Assembly: GCA_902574335.1 (NCBI GenBank)
Contig: CACGNO010000006.1
Span: 1 to 44,582, forward strand
Direction: 5' to 3'
Source: an uncultured Bacteroidota bacterium
GTDB taxonomy: Bacteria > Bacteroidota > Bacteroidia > Flavobacteriales > Flavobacteriaceae
DNA: 44,582 nucleotides
The stretch's first letter is position 1; the number at the start of each line of letters is the position of its first letter. Below are positions 25,531-33,163 of the stretch, one piece after another. Both the position numbers and the translations under genes were made by a program. A model generated the notes under the pieces. That model was not told the DNA's origin. It did no database searches and saw only the letters and a program-made list of their open reading frames with translations.

Positions 25531-26049
25531 ATGACAGAAAAGGAAATTCAAAAATTTTGGGAAGTCAATTTGTGTGGTAATTGGTTTATAAAAAGTAAAT
25601 ATCCCTCAACTGATTTTTTTCAGGAATACATAGATTTTAGATATAATAAGGAACATCACATTAAAAAAATTGTTGATTTTAAATCTTCAAAAGGGAAAAC
25701 AGTTCTTGATATTGGATTAGGAGTCGGAGCAGATGCTCTTAATTGGGCAAAACATGCTAAATCATACACGGGAGTAGACTTAACTAAAGCTGCAGTAGAG
25801 TCAACAAAAACTTTATTTAAATTAAACAACCTTAATTATGAAAATATTTTCCAAGGTGATGTCATTAGTGGTTTTGATAATTTTATTCCATCTACAAATA
25901 AGTATGATATTATATATTCACATGGTGTATTACATCATTCTTCAAACTTAAACACTGCACTTTCGAACCTCAAGAAATACCTAAAAAAAGATGGAAAGCT
26001 AATAATTATGTTATATAATAAAGATTCAAATAAAACCAAACCAGATTGA
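25531..26049 (+). CDS. Class I SAM methyltransferase, C-terminally truncated
   Basis: The N-terminal Rossmann half of a methyltransferase. Motif I is VLDIGLGVGADALNWA (58-73), motif II TGVDLTKAAVE (80-90), and the motif IV region YDIIYSHGVLHHSSN (125-139) is followed by LKKDGKLIIMLYNK (151-164). Relatives continue for roughly another 80-120 residues after this LYNK segment. Here only eight unrelated residues (DSNKTKPD) follow before a stop. The break point coincides with the point where the convergent regulator's conserved sequence also ends, so loss by recombination is likely. Activity is doubtful without the C-terminal part, though the SAM site is intact. Confidence 0.75.
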   Translation: MTEKEIQKFWEVNLCGNWFIKSKYPSTDFFQEYIDFRYNKEHHIKKIVDFKSSKGKTVLDIGLGVGADALNWAKHAKSYTGVDLTKAAVESTKTLFKLNNLNYENIFQGDVISGFDNFIPSTNKYDIIYSHGVLHHSSNLNTALSNLKKYLKKDGKLIIMLYNKDSNKTKPD

Positions 26050-26525
26050 CTAGAACCTGTTGAGGAGATTAAAAAATTTATTTTTCTTTTTATTTCCTTT
26101 TCAATTTTAGGTTGTAATTGATCTAAATATTTTTTGTTGATGTCAGAACCAATAATTAAAACATCAATAACTCCACTATCAATTCCTTTAGCATAGTCGC
26201 CAAGTAGAATAATTTTATCGATTGGACCAATCTGATTAATAATTCTTTTTACAATTTCTTCAATACCTAAGTGCTTTCGAACAATAGATTGTATTGTATT
26301 GAATAAAGGATGTTTAATATTTGCGGAATATATTATTTTATTATTAGTGCCCTTTTTTGTAAGATATCCAGCAGATGATAAATTATTAAGCTCTTTTCTC
26401 ACAGAATTTGTTGATTCTCCAAATTCATTAGCTAATGAATTTAAATAGCCTTGATTAGCAATATTAACAAAAAACTTAATTAATAAATTTAACCTTGTTT
26501 TTGATGTAATAATTGATTCTAACAT
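25935..26525 (-). CDS. wHTH transcriptional regulator with nucleotidyltransferase-like domain, altered C-terminus
   Basis: A regulator of the kind found near Bacteroidota polysaccharide loci. The first ATG (26525) gives MLESIITSKTRLNLLIKFF, the usual start; the frame is open to a TTG at 26540, but that TTG lies inside the promoter element. The winged helix (about residues 15-60) includes GESTNSVRKELNNLSSAGYL. The second half resembles a MNT-type nucleotidyltransferase domain, with LLGDYAKGIDSGVIDVLIIG containing the G-D-x-A-x-G-x-D-S pattern. The typical ending GLVLFE is followed by 29 extra residues encoded antisense to the methyltransferase, so its original stop has been lost. It probably controls the divergent UDP-xylose synthase operon; DNA target unknown. 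Confidence 0.8.
   Translation of the reverse strand: MLESIITSKTRLNLLIKFFVNIANQGYLNSLANEFGESTNSVRKELNNLSSAGYLTKKGTNNKIIYSANIKHPLFNTIQSIVRKHLGIEEIVKRIINQIGPIDKIILLGDYAKGIDSGVIDVLIIGSDINKKYLDQLQPKIEKEIKRKINFLISSTGSSQSGLVLFESLLYNIIISFPSFFRYFLRFESAVFKFEE
26010..26050. other. Putative recombination junction between regions A and B
   Basis: On the plus strand the methyltransferase's conserved sequence ends at LYNK (last codon near 26022). On the minus strand the regulator's conserved C-terminal SGLVLFE ends near 26025, after which its frame runs 29 codons antisense through the methyltransferase. Two unrelated families losing their conserved ends at the same base interval is best explained by a deletion or insertion join here. 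No insertion sequence or long repeat is visible at the join; only short A-rich sequence is present. Confidence 0.5.
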
Positions 26526-26537
26526 AATAACAAGTAA

Positions 26538-26545
26538 CAAAAGTA
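26538..26545 (-). promoter_or_regulatory. Bacteroidota -7 promoter element for the regulator
   Basis: Read on the minus strand this is TACTTTTG, a perfect TAnnTTTG element of the Bacteroidota housekeeping sigma factor. It ends 12 bases before the regulator ATG at 26525. The -33 region has TTA rather than TTG at an acceptable distance. Its position makes a start at the TTG of 26540 unlikely. Confidence 0.45.
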
Positions 26546-26572
26546 CTTAATTATATTCTAACTTAAAAGTGT

Positions 26573-26580
26573 TATTTTTG
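26573..26580 (+). promoter_or_regulatory. Bacteroidota -7 promoter element for the UDP-xylose synthase operon
   Basis: TATTTTTG matches TAnnTTTG, with TTA 19 bases upstream where TTG is the consensus. It ends only four bases before the ATG at 26585, so a transcript from it would be leaderless or nearly so. Together with the opposite element at 26538-26545 it forms a divergent promoter pair in a 59-bp gap, where the regulator could act on both. Confidence 0.4.
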
Positions 26581-26584
26581 ATAA

Positions 26585-27517
26585 ATGAAAAAAATATTAA
26601 TAACTGGTGTAGCTGGCTTTATTGGTTCCCATTTAGCAGATTACTTTTTGAAAAAAAATTATAAAGTCTTTGGAATAGATAATTTTTTAACTGGGAGTAA
26701 AGATAATATTAAACACAATTTTGATAATGAAAATTTTCACTTTTTAGAACATGATGTCAGAGAAAAAATTAACATTAGTGAAAAATTAGACTATATTTTG
26801 CATTTTGCATCTCCAGCTAGTCCAATTGATTACCTAAAACATCCTATAAAAACCTTACAAATCGGGGCAATTGGTACAGAAAACATATTAAATTTAGGTG
26901 TATTGAATAAAGCTGTTGTTTTAGTGGCGTCAACATCCGAAGTTTATGGAGATCCATTAGAGCATCCACAAAAAGAATCTTACTTTGGAAATGTAAATCC
27001 TATTGGTCCAAGAGGAGTTTATGACGAAGCTAAAAGATATCTAGAAGCATTAACTTCTGCATATAATAAAAAAAAAAAGTTAGATGTTAGAATTATTAGA
27101 ATCTTTAACACATTTGGTCCAAGAATGAGGATTAGTGATGGCAGAGCGATTCCAACTTTCATCAATCAAGCATTAAATAATAGTAATTTTACAGTTTATG
27201 GAGATGGACAACAGACAAGGTCCTTTTGTTACATAAATGACACAATAGAAGGTATTAATAGACTCCTAGAATCTAATTTTCAAAAGCCAATAAATATTGG
27301 TAATCCATATGAACTTTCAATTTTAGAATTAATTAAAAGTATCAAAAGAATAATACCCACAAATAGTAAAATAGTATATGAGGATTTTCCAGAAAATGAT
27401 CCAAAAAAAAGGTGTCCAGATATTTCTTTAGCAAAAAAATTACTTAACTGGCATCCAAAAACAAATTTGATTGATGGGTTAGTTAAAACTGTTGAATATT
27501 ATCAAAGTTTAAATTAA
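26585..27517 (+). CDS. UDP-glucuronate decarboxylase (UDP-xylose synthase)
   Basis: An extended SDR that oxidatively decarboxylates UDP-glucuronate to UDP-xylose, in some relatives releasing the 4-keto intermediate. NAD motif GVAGFIG is at 8-14, the diagnostic HFASPASPIDYLKHP at 73-87, the TSEVYGDP motif at 117-124, and NPIGPRGVYDEAKR at 138-151 with Tyr146 and Lys150. Those last two segments are typical of UXS rather than dTDP-glucose dehydratase. At 310 aa it is full length. It is the first plus-strand gene after the region junction and leads the lipoprotein and Wzi genes. Confidence 0.93.
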   Translation: MKKILITGVAGFIGSHLADYFLKKNYKVFGIDNFLTGSKDNIKHNFDNENFHFLEHDVREKINISEKLDYILHFASPASPIDYLKHPIKTLQIGAIGTENILNLGVLNKAVVLVASTSEVYGDPLEHPQKESYFGNVNPIGPRGVYDEAKRYLEALTSAYNKKKKLDVRIIRIFNTFGPRMRISDGRAIPTFINQALNNSNFTVYGDGQQTRSFCYINDTIEGINRLLESNFQKPINIGNPYELSILELIKSIKRIIPTNSKIVYEDFPENDPKKRCPDISLAKKLLNWHPKTNLIDGLVKTVEYYQSLN

Positions 27518-27526
27518 TTTAGTTGT

Positions 27527-28222
27527 ATGAAAAAAAATATTATTTTTTGCATGATTGTTATTATTATTAATTCATGTCAATACCCAAAATTATCTTTTGA
27601 TGAACTTATCTATGATAATGACTTTGAAAATAAAGTTTTAAGTAATATAACTGGTGGGGAAGTAATCAATTTTGAGGGAAATAATATTATAGGGAATTTC
27701 AACAATGATGGATTTACTGTTCATATTGATGATGTTAAGGACCATGATTATGTATTTATTTCATTCGATCTTTATATTCACGGTAGTTGGGATGGAAATA
27801 AAAATGGTTTTAGTGATAATGACAAAGCTGATAAATGGTTGATTGAATTCAAGCCAGATATGAACCTTTATAATGATTCACAAAATACCAAATTTATAAC
27901 AACATTCTCTAATAGTCCTTGTTGGCCTGATTACTGTTTACAGCAGTCCTACCCAAATAATTATCCAAGTCAAAACATCCCAAAAACAGGGGCTTTTAAA
28001 ACTAGTCTCAGTAAAATATGTGATAATAATTTTTTTGGTGGAAAAACCAGTTTATACAAAATGGAAAAAGGATTTAGGAGTTCTGGAAATGCTGTAATTA
28101 TACGATTCTACGATGAGTTATATCAACCAAATGCAATAGATCAATATGGTATTAATCAATCTAAATGTGATGAAAGTTGGTCAATGGATAATCTGAAAAT
28201 AAGATTGATTAAATATGACTAA
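27527..28222 (+). CDS. Secreted lipoprotein of unknown function
   Basis: Starts with a short hydrophobic signal and lipobox (I14-N-S-Cys17), so it should be lipid-anchored after export. The mature 215 residues contain a beta-rich stretch with FISFDLYIHGSWDGNKNG, several Asp/Asn-rich possible calcium sites, four or more cysteines (near SPCWPDYC and SKICDN), and a C-terminal SWSMDNLKIRL ending like jelly-roll carbohydrate-binding or laminin-G-like domains. It overlaps the Wzi gene by 8 bp, suggesting it works at the outer membrane with it, perhaps binding the exported glycan. No specific family is recognised. Confidence 0.65.
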   Translation: MKKNIIFCMIVIIINSCQYPKLSFDELIYDNDFENKVLSNITGGEVINFEGNNIIGNFNNDGFTVHIDDVKDHDYVFISFDLYIHGSWDGNKNGFSDNDKADKWLIEFKPDMNLYNDSQNTKFITTFSNSPCWPDYCLQQSYPNNYPSQNIPKTGAFKTSLSKICDNNFFGGKTSLYKMEKGFRSSGNAVIIRFYDELYQPNAIDQYGINQSKCDESWSMDNLKIRLIKYD

Positions 28223-29894
28223 TTTAATTAAAACTACACTAGTTTTTTGTCTGATATCAACTAATTTAATTTCTCAAAATATATCTTTAAACAAAGACTA
28301 CATATATAGTTTCTTAAGGTTTTCAGATTTGGATCAGTCTACGAATTTAAATAGTAGTCTGACTATAAGACCTATTTCGATTAATCAAACTGATAAAGAA
28401 TTTTTGACTTATTATCCATTAATAAATTCGAAAAATTTTAAATTGAATATTGTTCCAATAGAGTTAAGTATAGAATATAATTCTCATCATCCATACAATA
28501 GAAATAATGGTTCTATGATACCAAATCGTGGACTTCAATCAATTTTTTCGACAGGAATTAATTTTGAGTTTGGACCACTGGAGGTGAATCTTTCACCTGA
28601 ATACCATTTTAGTGAAAATAAAAATTTTGAAGGTTTCTGGGAAGGTCATTACCCTGAAATATGGGCAAAAAGATATGAACTGTGGAATTATATTGACATC
28701 CCAGAAAGATTTGGTGCTGAAAAATTCAATAGACTATTATTTGGACAATCATATATAAAACTATCTTGGAAAAAAATTAGTATTGGTTTATCATCTGAAA
28801 ATTTATGGTGGGGGCCATCAATAAGAAACAGCATTATGTTAAGTAATCATGCTGAGGGATTTCCACATATAAGTATTAATACAAATTCTCCTATAGAAAC
28901 TAAAATTGGTAGTTTTGAATGGCAGTTTGTTACTGGAAAATTAGAAAATTCTGGATTTACACCACCAAGAACAGATTACGAATATGGTGGAAGAAAACTT
29001 TATGTTCCAAAAATCAATCAAATATGGGAAACTGATGATTGGAGATATTTTCAAGGTTTTATTTTAACATACAACCCAAAATTTTTAAAAGGATTTTCAA
29101 TTGGAGCTATTAGATGGGTTCAGATGTACTCAGCATTGATAGAAGGTAAATACAGTTGGATGGTAGGTGCGCCAAACTATTTTCCTGTATTCGGAAATTT
29201 ATTTCGAAAAAATGATGAATTTGAGGACTATGAACATCAAACTGATCAAGCTGCAGGTGTATTTTTTAGATGGGTTTGGAAAGATTCTAAAGCAGAAATA
29301 TATGCAGAATACCACCATAATGATTCTAGATTTAACTTAAGAGATCTTTTTCTTGACTCTGATCATAGTAGAGCCGCAACTATAGGATTACAAAAAATAT
29401 TTATTGTAAGAAATGAAAAGTATTTATTTAGTTGGGAATGGACTCAAATGGAACAAACTGCTGGTAGATTGTTAAGGAATGCTAGATCATGGTATCGTCA
29501 TGACTACATATATGATGGTTACACAAATAAAGGTGAGGTCTTGGGCAGTTCAATAGGTCCTGGAAGTAATTCCCACTATTTTAGTCTTTCGAAATATGAT
29601 ATTGAAAATAAAACTAGGCTTGCATTAGCATTTGAGATTATTGATCAAGACAATGATTTCTATTATGATGCATTTTCATCTGCTAAAGACTATAGAAGAT
29701 ATTGGAAAGACCTAAACTTTCATTTTGTGTTCCAGAAAAAGTTTAAAAACTTTTGGCTTTCATCAAATTCAGTTTTTTCAAGGAGCTTTAACTATCAGTG
29801 GGAATTGAATGATAATGCTAGACCTTATTACCATCCTGGAAGAGATTTAAATAACTTTCATTCTACAATCAAATTAACTTATTTTTTTAAATAA
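28215..29894 (+). CDS. Wzi-family capsule assembly outer-membrane protein
   Basis: A predicted outer-membrane beta-barrel of 559 aa. An N-terminal signal peptide ends near NLISQ (about residue 21). The Wzi-family core reads SSENLWWGPSIRNSIMLSNH, then AEGFPHISINTNSPIETKIG and SFEWQFVTGKL; the protein ends in a barrel-type aromatic strand LTYFFK. Wzi proteins attach capsule polysaccharide to the cell surface. It overlaps the upstream lipoprotein by 8 bp and its last 21 bp overlap tail to tail with the minus-strand glycosyltransferase. Family assignment is good; the polymer it anchors is not known. Confidence 0.88.
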   Translation: MTNLIKTTLVFCLISTNLISQNISLNKDYIYSFLRFSDLDQSTNLNSSLTIRPISINQTDKEFLTYYPLINSKNFKLNIVPIELSIEYNSHHPYNRNNGSMIPNRGLQSIFSTGINFEFGPLEVNLSPEYHFSENKNFEGFWEGHYPEIWAKRYELWNYIDIPERFGAEKFNRLLFGQSYIKLSWKKISIGLSSENLWWGPSIRNSIMLSNHAEGFPHISINTNSPIETKIGSFEWQFVTGKLENSGFTPPRTDYEYGGRKLYVPKINQIWETDDWRYFQGFILTYNPKFLKGFSIGAIRWVQMYSALIEGKYSWMVGAPNYFPVFGNLFRKNDEFEDYEHQTDQAAGVFFRWVWKDSKAEIYAEYHHNDSRFNLRDLFLDSDHSRAATIGLQKIFIVRNEKYLFSWEWTQMEQTAGRLLRNARSWYRHDYIYDGYTNKGEVLGSSIGPGSNSHYFSLSKYDIENKTRLALAFEIIDQDNDFYYDAFSSAKDYRRYWKDLNFHFVFQKKFKNFWLSSNSVFSRSFNYQWELNDNARPYYHPGRDLNNFHSTIKLTYFFK

Positions 29895-30974
29895 TTTTAA
29901 ATACTGATTAGCAATATAATCCCATTCATATATTTTACTTAGTTTATAATCTTTATTATTATTTTCAAAAATGTGATAATTTTTCTCAAAAAAATTTATT
30001 GCTGATTTTAAAGAATTAGAGTTTTTTTTAAAGTAAATCGCTTCTTTATTTAAAAGCATTTCCCTGTTAAAAGGGGTGTCAAGGGCAATAATACTACAAT
30101 TTATATCAAGGGCATTTATCATTGTAGGATTAGTACCTCCAAATTCATGACCGTGAAAATACGCAAAGCAATTTTTATAAAGAGCAGTTAACTCTTTTTG
30201 ACAATTAACATATCCAGTAAAAATAATTTTTTTGGAAGCATTTTCTTTAATCATAGTTGCATACTTATCTTCATAAGGCACATCTCCTACAACTACAATC
30301 TGCATTGTAGAATCAGACAATAATAACCCATCAATAATTAAATGAGAATTATTGTCAGGTATTAATCTACCTACAATTAAATAATATTTTTTAGAAATTA
30401 TTTTATGTTTTTTTAATATATCATTATCCCCAAAATTAGTCATTGTTGACCCGTAGGAAATTACAGTAGAATTACAACGATATTTTTTTAGATAAACTTT
30501 TTTCATTTCATTACAATCAGTTATTAATTTATCAAAAAAAAGAACGGATAGTTTTGTTCCTATTTTAAAATACATTGAACCTAAGCCTTTCCACTTCGGT
30601 CTTAACCATTCAAGACCATCAACATTTATACATGTTTTTTTTTTGAATAATCTAGTTAAAATTCCAAAGGGTCCATTTGAAGTATTAACGATTAAAACAA
30701 CATCTGATTTTGAAAAACAAACATGAATGAATGAGAAAAATGAATTTACTATTTGTGATAAAAACTTGGTTTCAACAGATGGAGTATAAATTAAATCAAC
30801 ACCATTAATATTTTGTGGTCTATGCTTAAATAAGGATCTATGACAATAGACCGTTATATTGTGGCCTTTTTTTACTAACCTTTCTGATAATTCTTTTACT
30901 AAAGTTTCATATCCTGAATATACATATGGATATCCCCTTGAACCAATAATCGCTATTTTTAATTTTTTATTCAA
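29874..30974 (-). CDS. DUF1972-type GT4 glycosyltransferase
   Basis: A 366-residue GT-B protein of the DUF1972/rhamnosyltransferase-like branch. The diagnostic start KIAIIGSRGYPYVYSGYETLV is at about residues 6-26, the DUF1972 segment DGLEWLRPKWKGLG follows, YLIVGRLIPDNN opens the donor domain, and FHGHEFGGTNPTMINALD is the donor-site helix. The start is TTG, overlapping the upstream gene's stop by 8 bp; no ATG precedes the first strand. It is the last gene of the minus-strand operon. With rml genes nearby, rhamnose transfer is plausible but not shown. Confidence 0.85.
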   Translation of the reverse strand: MNKKLKIAIIGSRGYPYVYSGYETLVKELSERLVKKGHNITVYCHRSLFKHRPQNINGVDLIYTPSVETKFLSQIVNSFFSFIHVCFSKSDVVLIVNTSNGPFGILTRLFKKKTCINVDGLEWLRPKWKGLGSMYFKIGTKLSVLFFDKLITDCNEMKKVYLKKYRCNSTVISYGSTMTNFGDNDILKKHKIISKKYYLIVGRLIPDNNSHLIIDGLLLSDSTMQIVVVGDVPYEDKYATMIKENASKKIIFTGYVNCQKELTALYKNCFAYFHGHEFGGTNPTMINALDINCSIIALDTPFNREMLLNKEAIYFKKNSNSLKSAINFFEKNYHIFENNNKDYKLSKIYEWDYIANQYLKLFKKIS

Positions 30975-32091
30975 TTATTCTTATAATTTTTTTTTCAAAA
31001 CTTTCTTGAGAGAAGTTTTTACAAACATAGTCAAATGCGTTCTCTACATGTTTCTTTTGAAGATCATGATTTTCTATGTATTTAAAAATTTTCTCAACGG
31101 ATTCATTAATTAAATCATTTCTAATCATAAGTCCATTTGTACCATCATGTAATATTTCATAAGCTCCGCCAAGTTCATTTGTTATAACTGGTATTTTACT
31201 TTGAATAGCCTCAAAAATAACTGTGGGGAGTGGGTCGGGTGACAAGGGAGTATGAATAAAGAAATTAGATTTTTCTAAAACTGGTACAACATCGTTTTTA
31301 AAGCCTAAAAATTTAATCTTATTATTTAACCCTCTTTTTTTTATATCAAGTTTTAATTCATTTAAATATTTTTGATATCCAGGTAATGTATCTCCAACAA
31401 TTTGTAAATAAATATTTTTATTTTTTTTACAAAGCATATCAAATATTCTTAACATTAGTGAGTGGCCCTTATATGGTATTATCCTTGAAATACTTGTAAA
31501 AACTATTTTATCGTTACTGAGAGTTTTAGACTTAGGTTTTTTTATATTGAATCCATTATAAATGATCTTTGCTTTAGATTTCTTTAATCCATTTATAGTC
31601 CAAAAATCATAAACTGATTTTGAAACACAAATGATTTTTTTAGGAAATAGATTTAGAAATACAGTAATGAATTTTGAGTAAATGGGATTGCCATTAGGGA
31701 TTTCGTGAATATGAAACATTGATGGCACTCCAGCAAATTTCGCTGCAATTGATGGACTTATTAATGTAGATGTATTAGTGTAAACTAAATCAATTTGATT
31801 CGTTTTTAAAAATTTTTTAATGTGTAAAAATGATTTTATGATTAAATAAAGACGATTTATCAATCCAAAAAAGTTAAAGTACTTTTTTCTAAAAACTCCA
31901 AGATTTATAATTTTAAGATTAGTTTTTTTTATTATTTCATTATTATTTAGAGGTCCATTATTTGGTAGAATCAGGTAGACTTTAAATCCATTTTTAATAA
32001 AAATATCTATGATAGAAATTAGTACTTTACTAGCTCCATAATTATCATTGGAACTATGCGCTATTAGTATTTTTTTAATAGAGTTTTTCAA
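30967..32091 (-). CDS. GT4-like glycosyltransferase
   Basis: A GT-B glycosyltransferase of about 374 aa. The first strand and loop KILIAHSSNDNYGASKVLISI, IHEIPNG, TSISRIIPYKGH and HTPLSPDPLPTVIFEAIQSKIPVI are the family landmarks. The start is taken as the TTG at 32091 (LKNSIKKILIA), overlapping the upstream stop by 17 bp. A further TTG at 32151 would only add residues read from the previous gene in another frame. It belongs to the minus-strand operon running from Wza to the DUF1972 enzyme. Donor unknown. Confidence 0.82.
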   Translation of the reverse strand: MKNSIKKILIAHSSNDNYGASKVLISIIDIFIKNGFKVYLILPNNGPLNNNEIIKKTNLKIINLGVFRKKYFNFFGLINRLYLIIKSFLHIKKFLKTNQIDLVYTNTSTLISPSIAAKFAGVPSMFHIHEIPNGNPIYSKFITVFLNLFPKKIICVSKSVYDFWTINGLKKSKAKIIYNGFNIKKPKSKTLSNDKIVFTSISRIIPYKGHSLMLRIFDMLCKKNKNIYLQIVGDTLPGYQKYLNELKLDIKKRGLNNKIKFLGFKNDVVPVLEKSNFFIHTPLSPDPLPTVIFEAIQSKIPVITNELGGAYEILHDGTNGLMIRNDLINESVEKIFKYIENHDLQKKHVENAFDYVCKNFSQESFEKKIIRIIE

Positions 32092-33163
32092 ATCCTTTAA
32101 TAAAGTTTTTTTGATTAAATAAATCAGCTCTTTTAATACCTTTTGAAACAAGTCTCTCTACAATTGTTTTATCCTTACAAATTAATTTCAATTGATTATA
32201 AAGATCATAATAATCTTGTTTTTTAAAATAAATCACAGAATTATATCCAATCTCCTTAAATATTTCAATATCTGAGCATATAACAGGAGTTCGAGCTCTC
32301 ATGGCCTCTATCAATGGTATTCCAAAACCCTCATCAATTGATGGAAATACGTAAGTAAAGGCATTATTAAAATAATAAATAGCTTGTTTTTTATTTATGT
32401 ACCCAGGCATAATTACAAATGATATTAAATTATTTTTTGAAATATATCTTTTAACCTCTCTATAAACCTGTTTGTTACCATTAAAATTTTTTGATCCTGC
32501 AAGCACCAATTTAAGATTTGACTTGGTGTTGTCTTTAAATAATTTAAATGCTTTTACAAGAGTCAATAAATCTTTTCTTTTTTCAAATGTTCCAATGTGT
32601 AATATATAATCCTTTGATCTATTTATTTCATCAGAATAAAATACTCTTTCAGAACTTTGATATATGTAGCTAATTTTATTATTAAAAATATTTTTTAAAC
32701 CATTTTTTGAGTATATACTTGTCGTTACAAGCTCACAATTACGAGACACTCCCAGTTTTATTAGTTTAGTGAAATAATTACGCCATAGCACTGGATAATT
32801 AAAAGGGTATTTCCAAAACAGGTTGTCGTGTACAACAACAATTTTTCTACATGGTGAAAAGATTGGTGCAACATAATCTGGGCAAATTAAAACATCCGCT
32901 GAATTTGAAAGTAATTTTATAGGTAAAATAACTTGTTTCCAAATTAGATATCGGAGTTGAAAAGCCCATCTTACCAATCTATATTTAGAGTTAATAAAAA
33001 ACTGTTTATTTTTTAACTTTTCTATATCATGAGAAAAAATATATTCAACATCCTTCCTTCCATATTTATTTAATCCTTGAACTAGTTCTTCTATGTAGGT
33101 TTTAATCCCAGACAGTGCGGTTTTATAATAAAAGACATCAATATAAACTTTTGTTTTTTTCAA
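32075..33163 (-). CDS. GT4-like glycosyltransferase
   Basis: A GT-B glycosyltransferase of about 362 aa. TKVYIDVFYYKTALSGIKTYIEEL is the first strand with the glycine loop, LHIGTFEKRKDLLTLVKAF the donor-domain start, and FPSIDEGFGIPLIEAMRARTPVI the donor helix with the E-G-F-G-x-P-x-x-E pattern, resembling mannosyl/rhamnosyl GT4 enzymes. The preferred start is TTG at 33163 (LKKTKVYID), overlapping the Wzy stop by 26 bp. TTG codons at 33190 and 33202 are also in frame but increase the overlap. Confidence 0.83.
   Translation of the reverse strand: MKKTKVYIDVFYYKTALSGIKTYIEELVQGLNKYGRKDVEYIFSHDIEKLKNKQFFINSKYRLVRWAFQLRYLIWKQVILPIKLLSNSADVLICPDYVAPIFSPCRKIVVVHDNLFWKYPFNYPVLWRNYFTKLIKLGVSRNCELVTTSIYSKNGLKNIFNNKISYIYQSSERVFYSDEINRSKDYILHIGTFEKRKDLLTLVKAFKLFKDNTKSNLKLVLAGSKNFNGNKQVYREVKRYISKNNLISFVIMPGYINKKQAIYYFNNAFTYVFPSIDEGFGIPLIEAMRARTPVICSDIEIFKEIGYNSVIYFKKQDYYDLYNQLKLICKDKTIVERLVSKGIKRADLFNQKNFIKGFEKLY

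Noticed and set aside
29874-29894. Bidirectional terminator at the Wzi/glycosyltransferase convergence
   Set aside because: The two coding regions overlap by 21 bp and no GC-rich hairpin is visible there.
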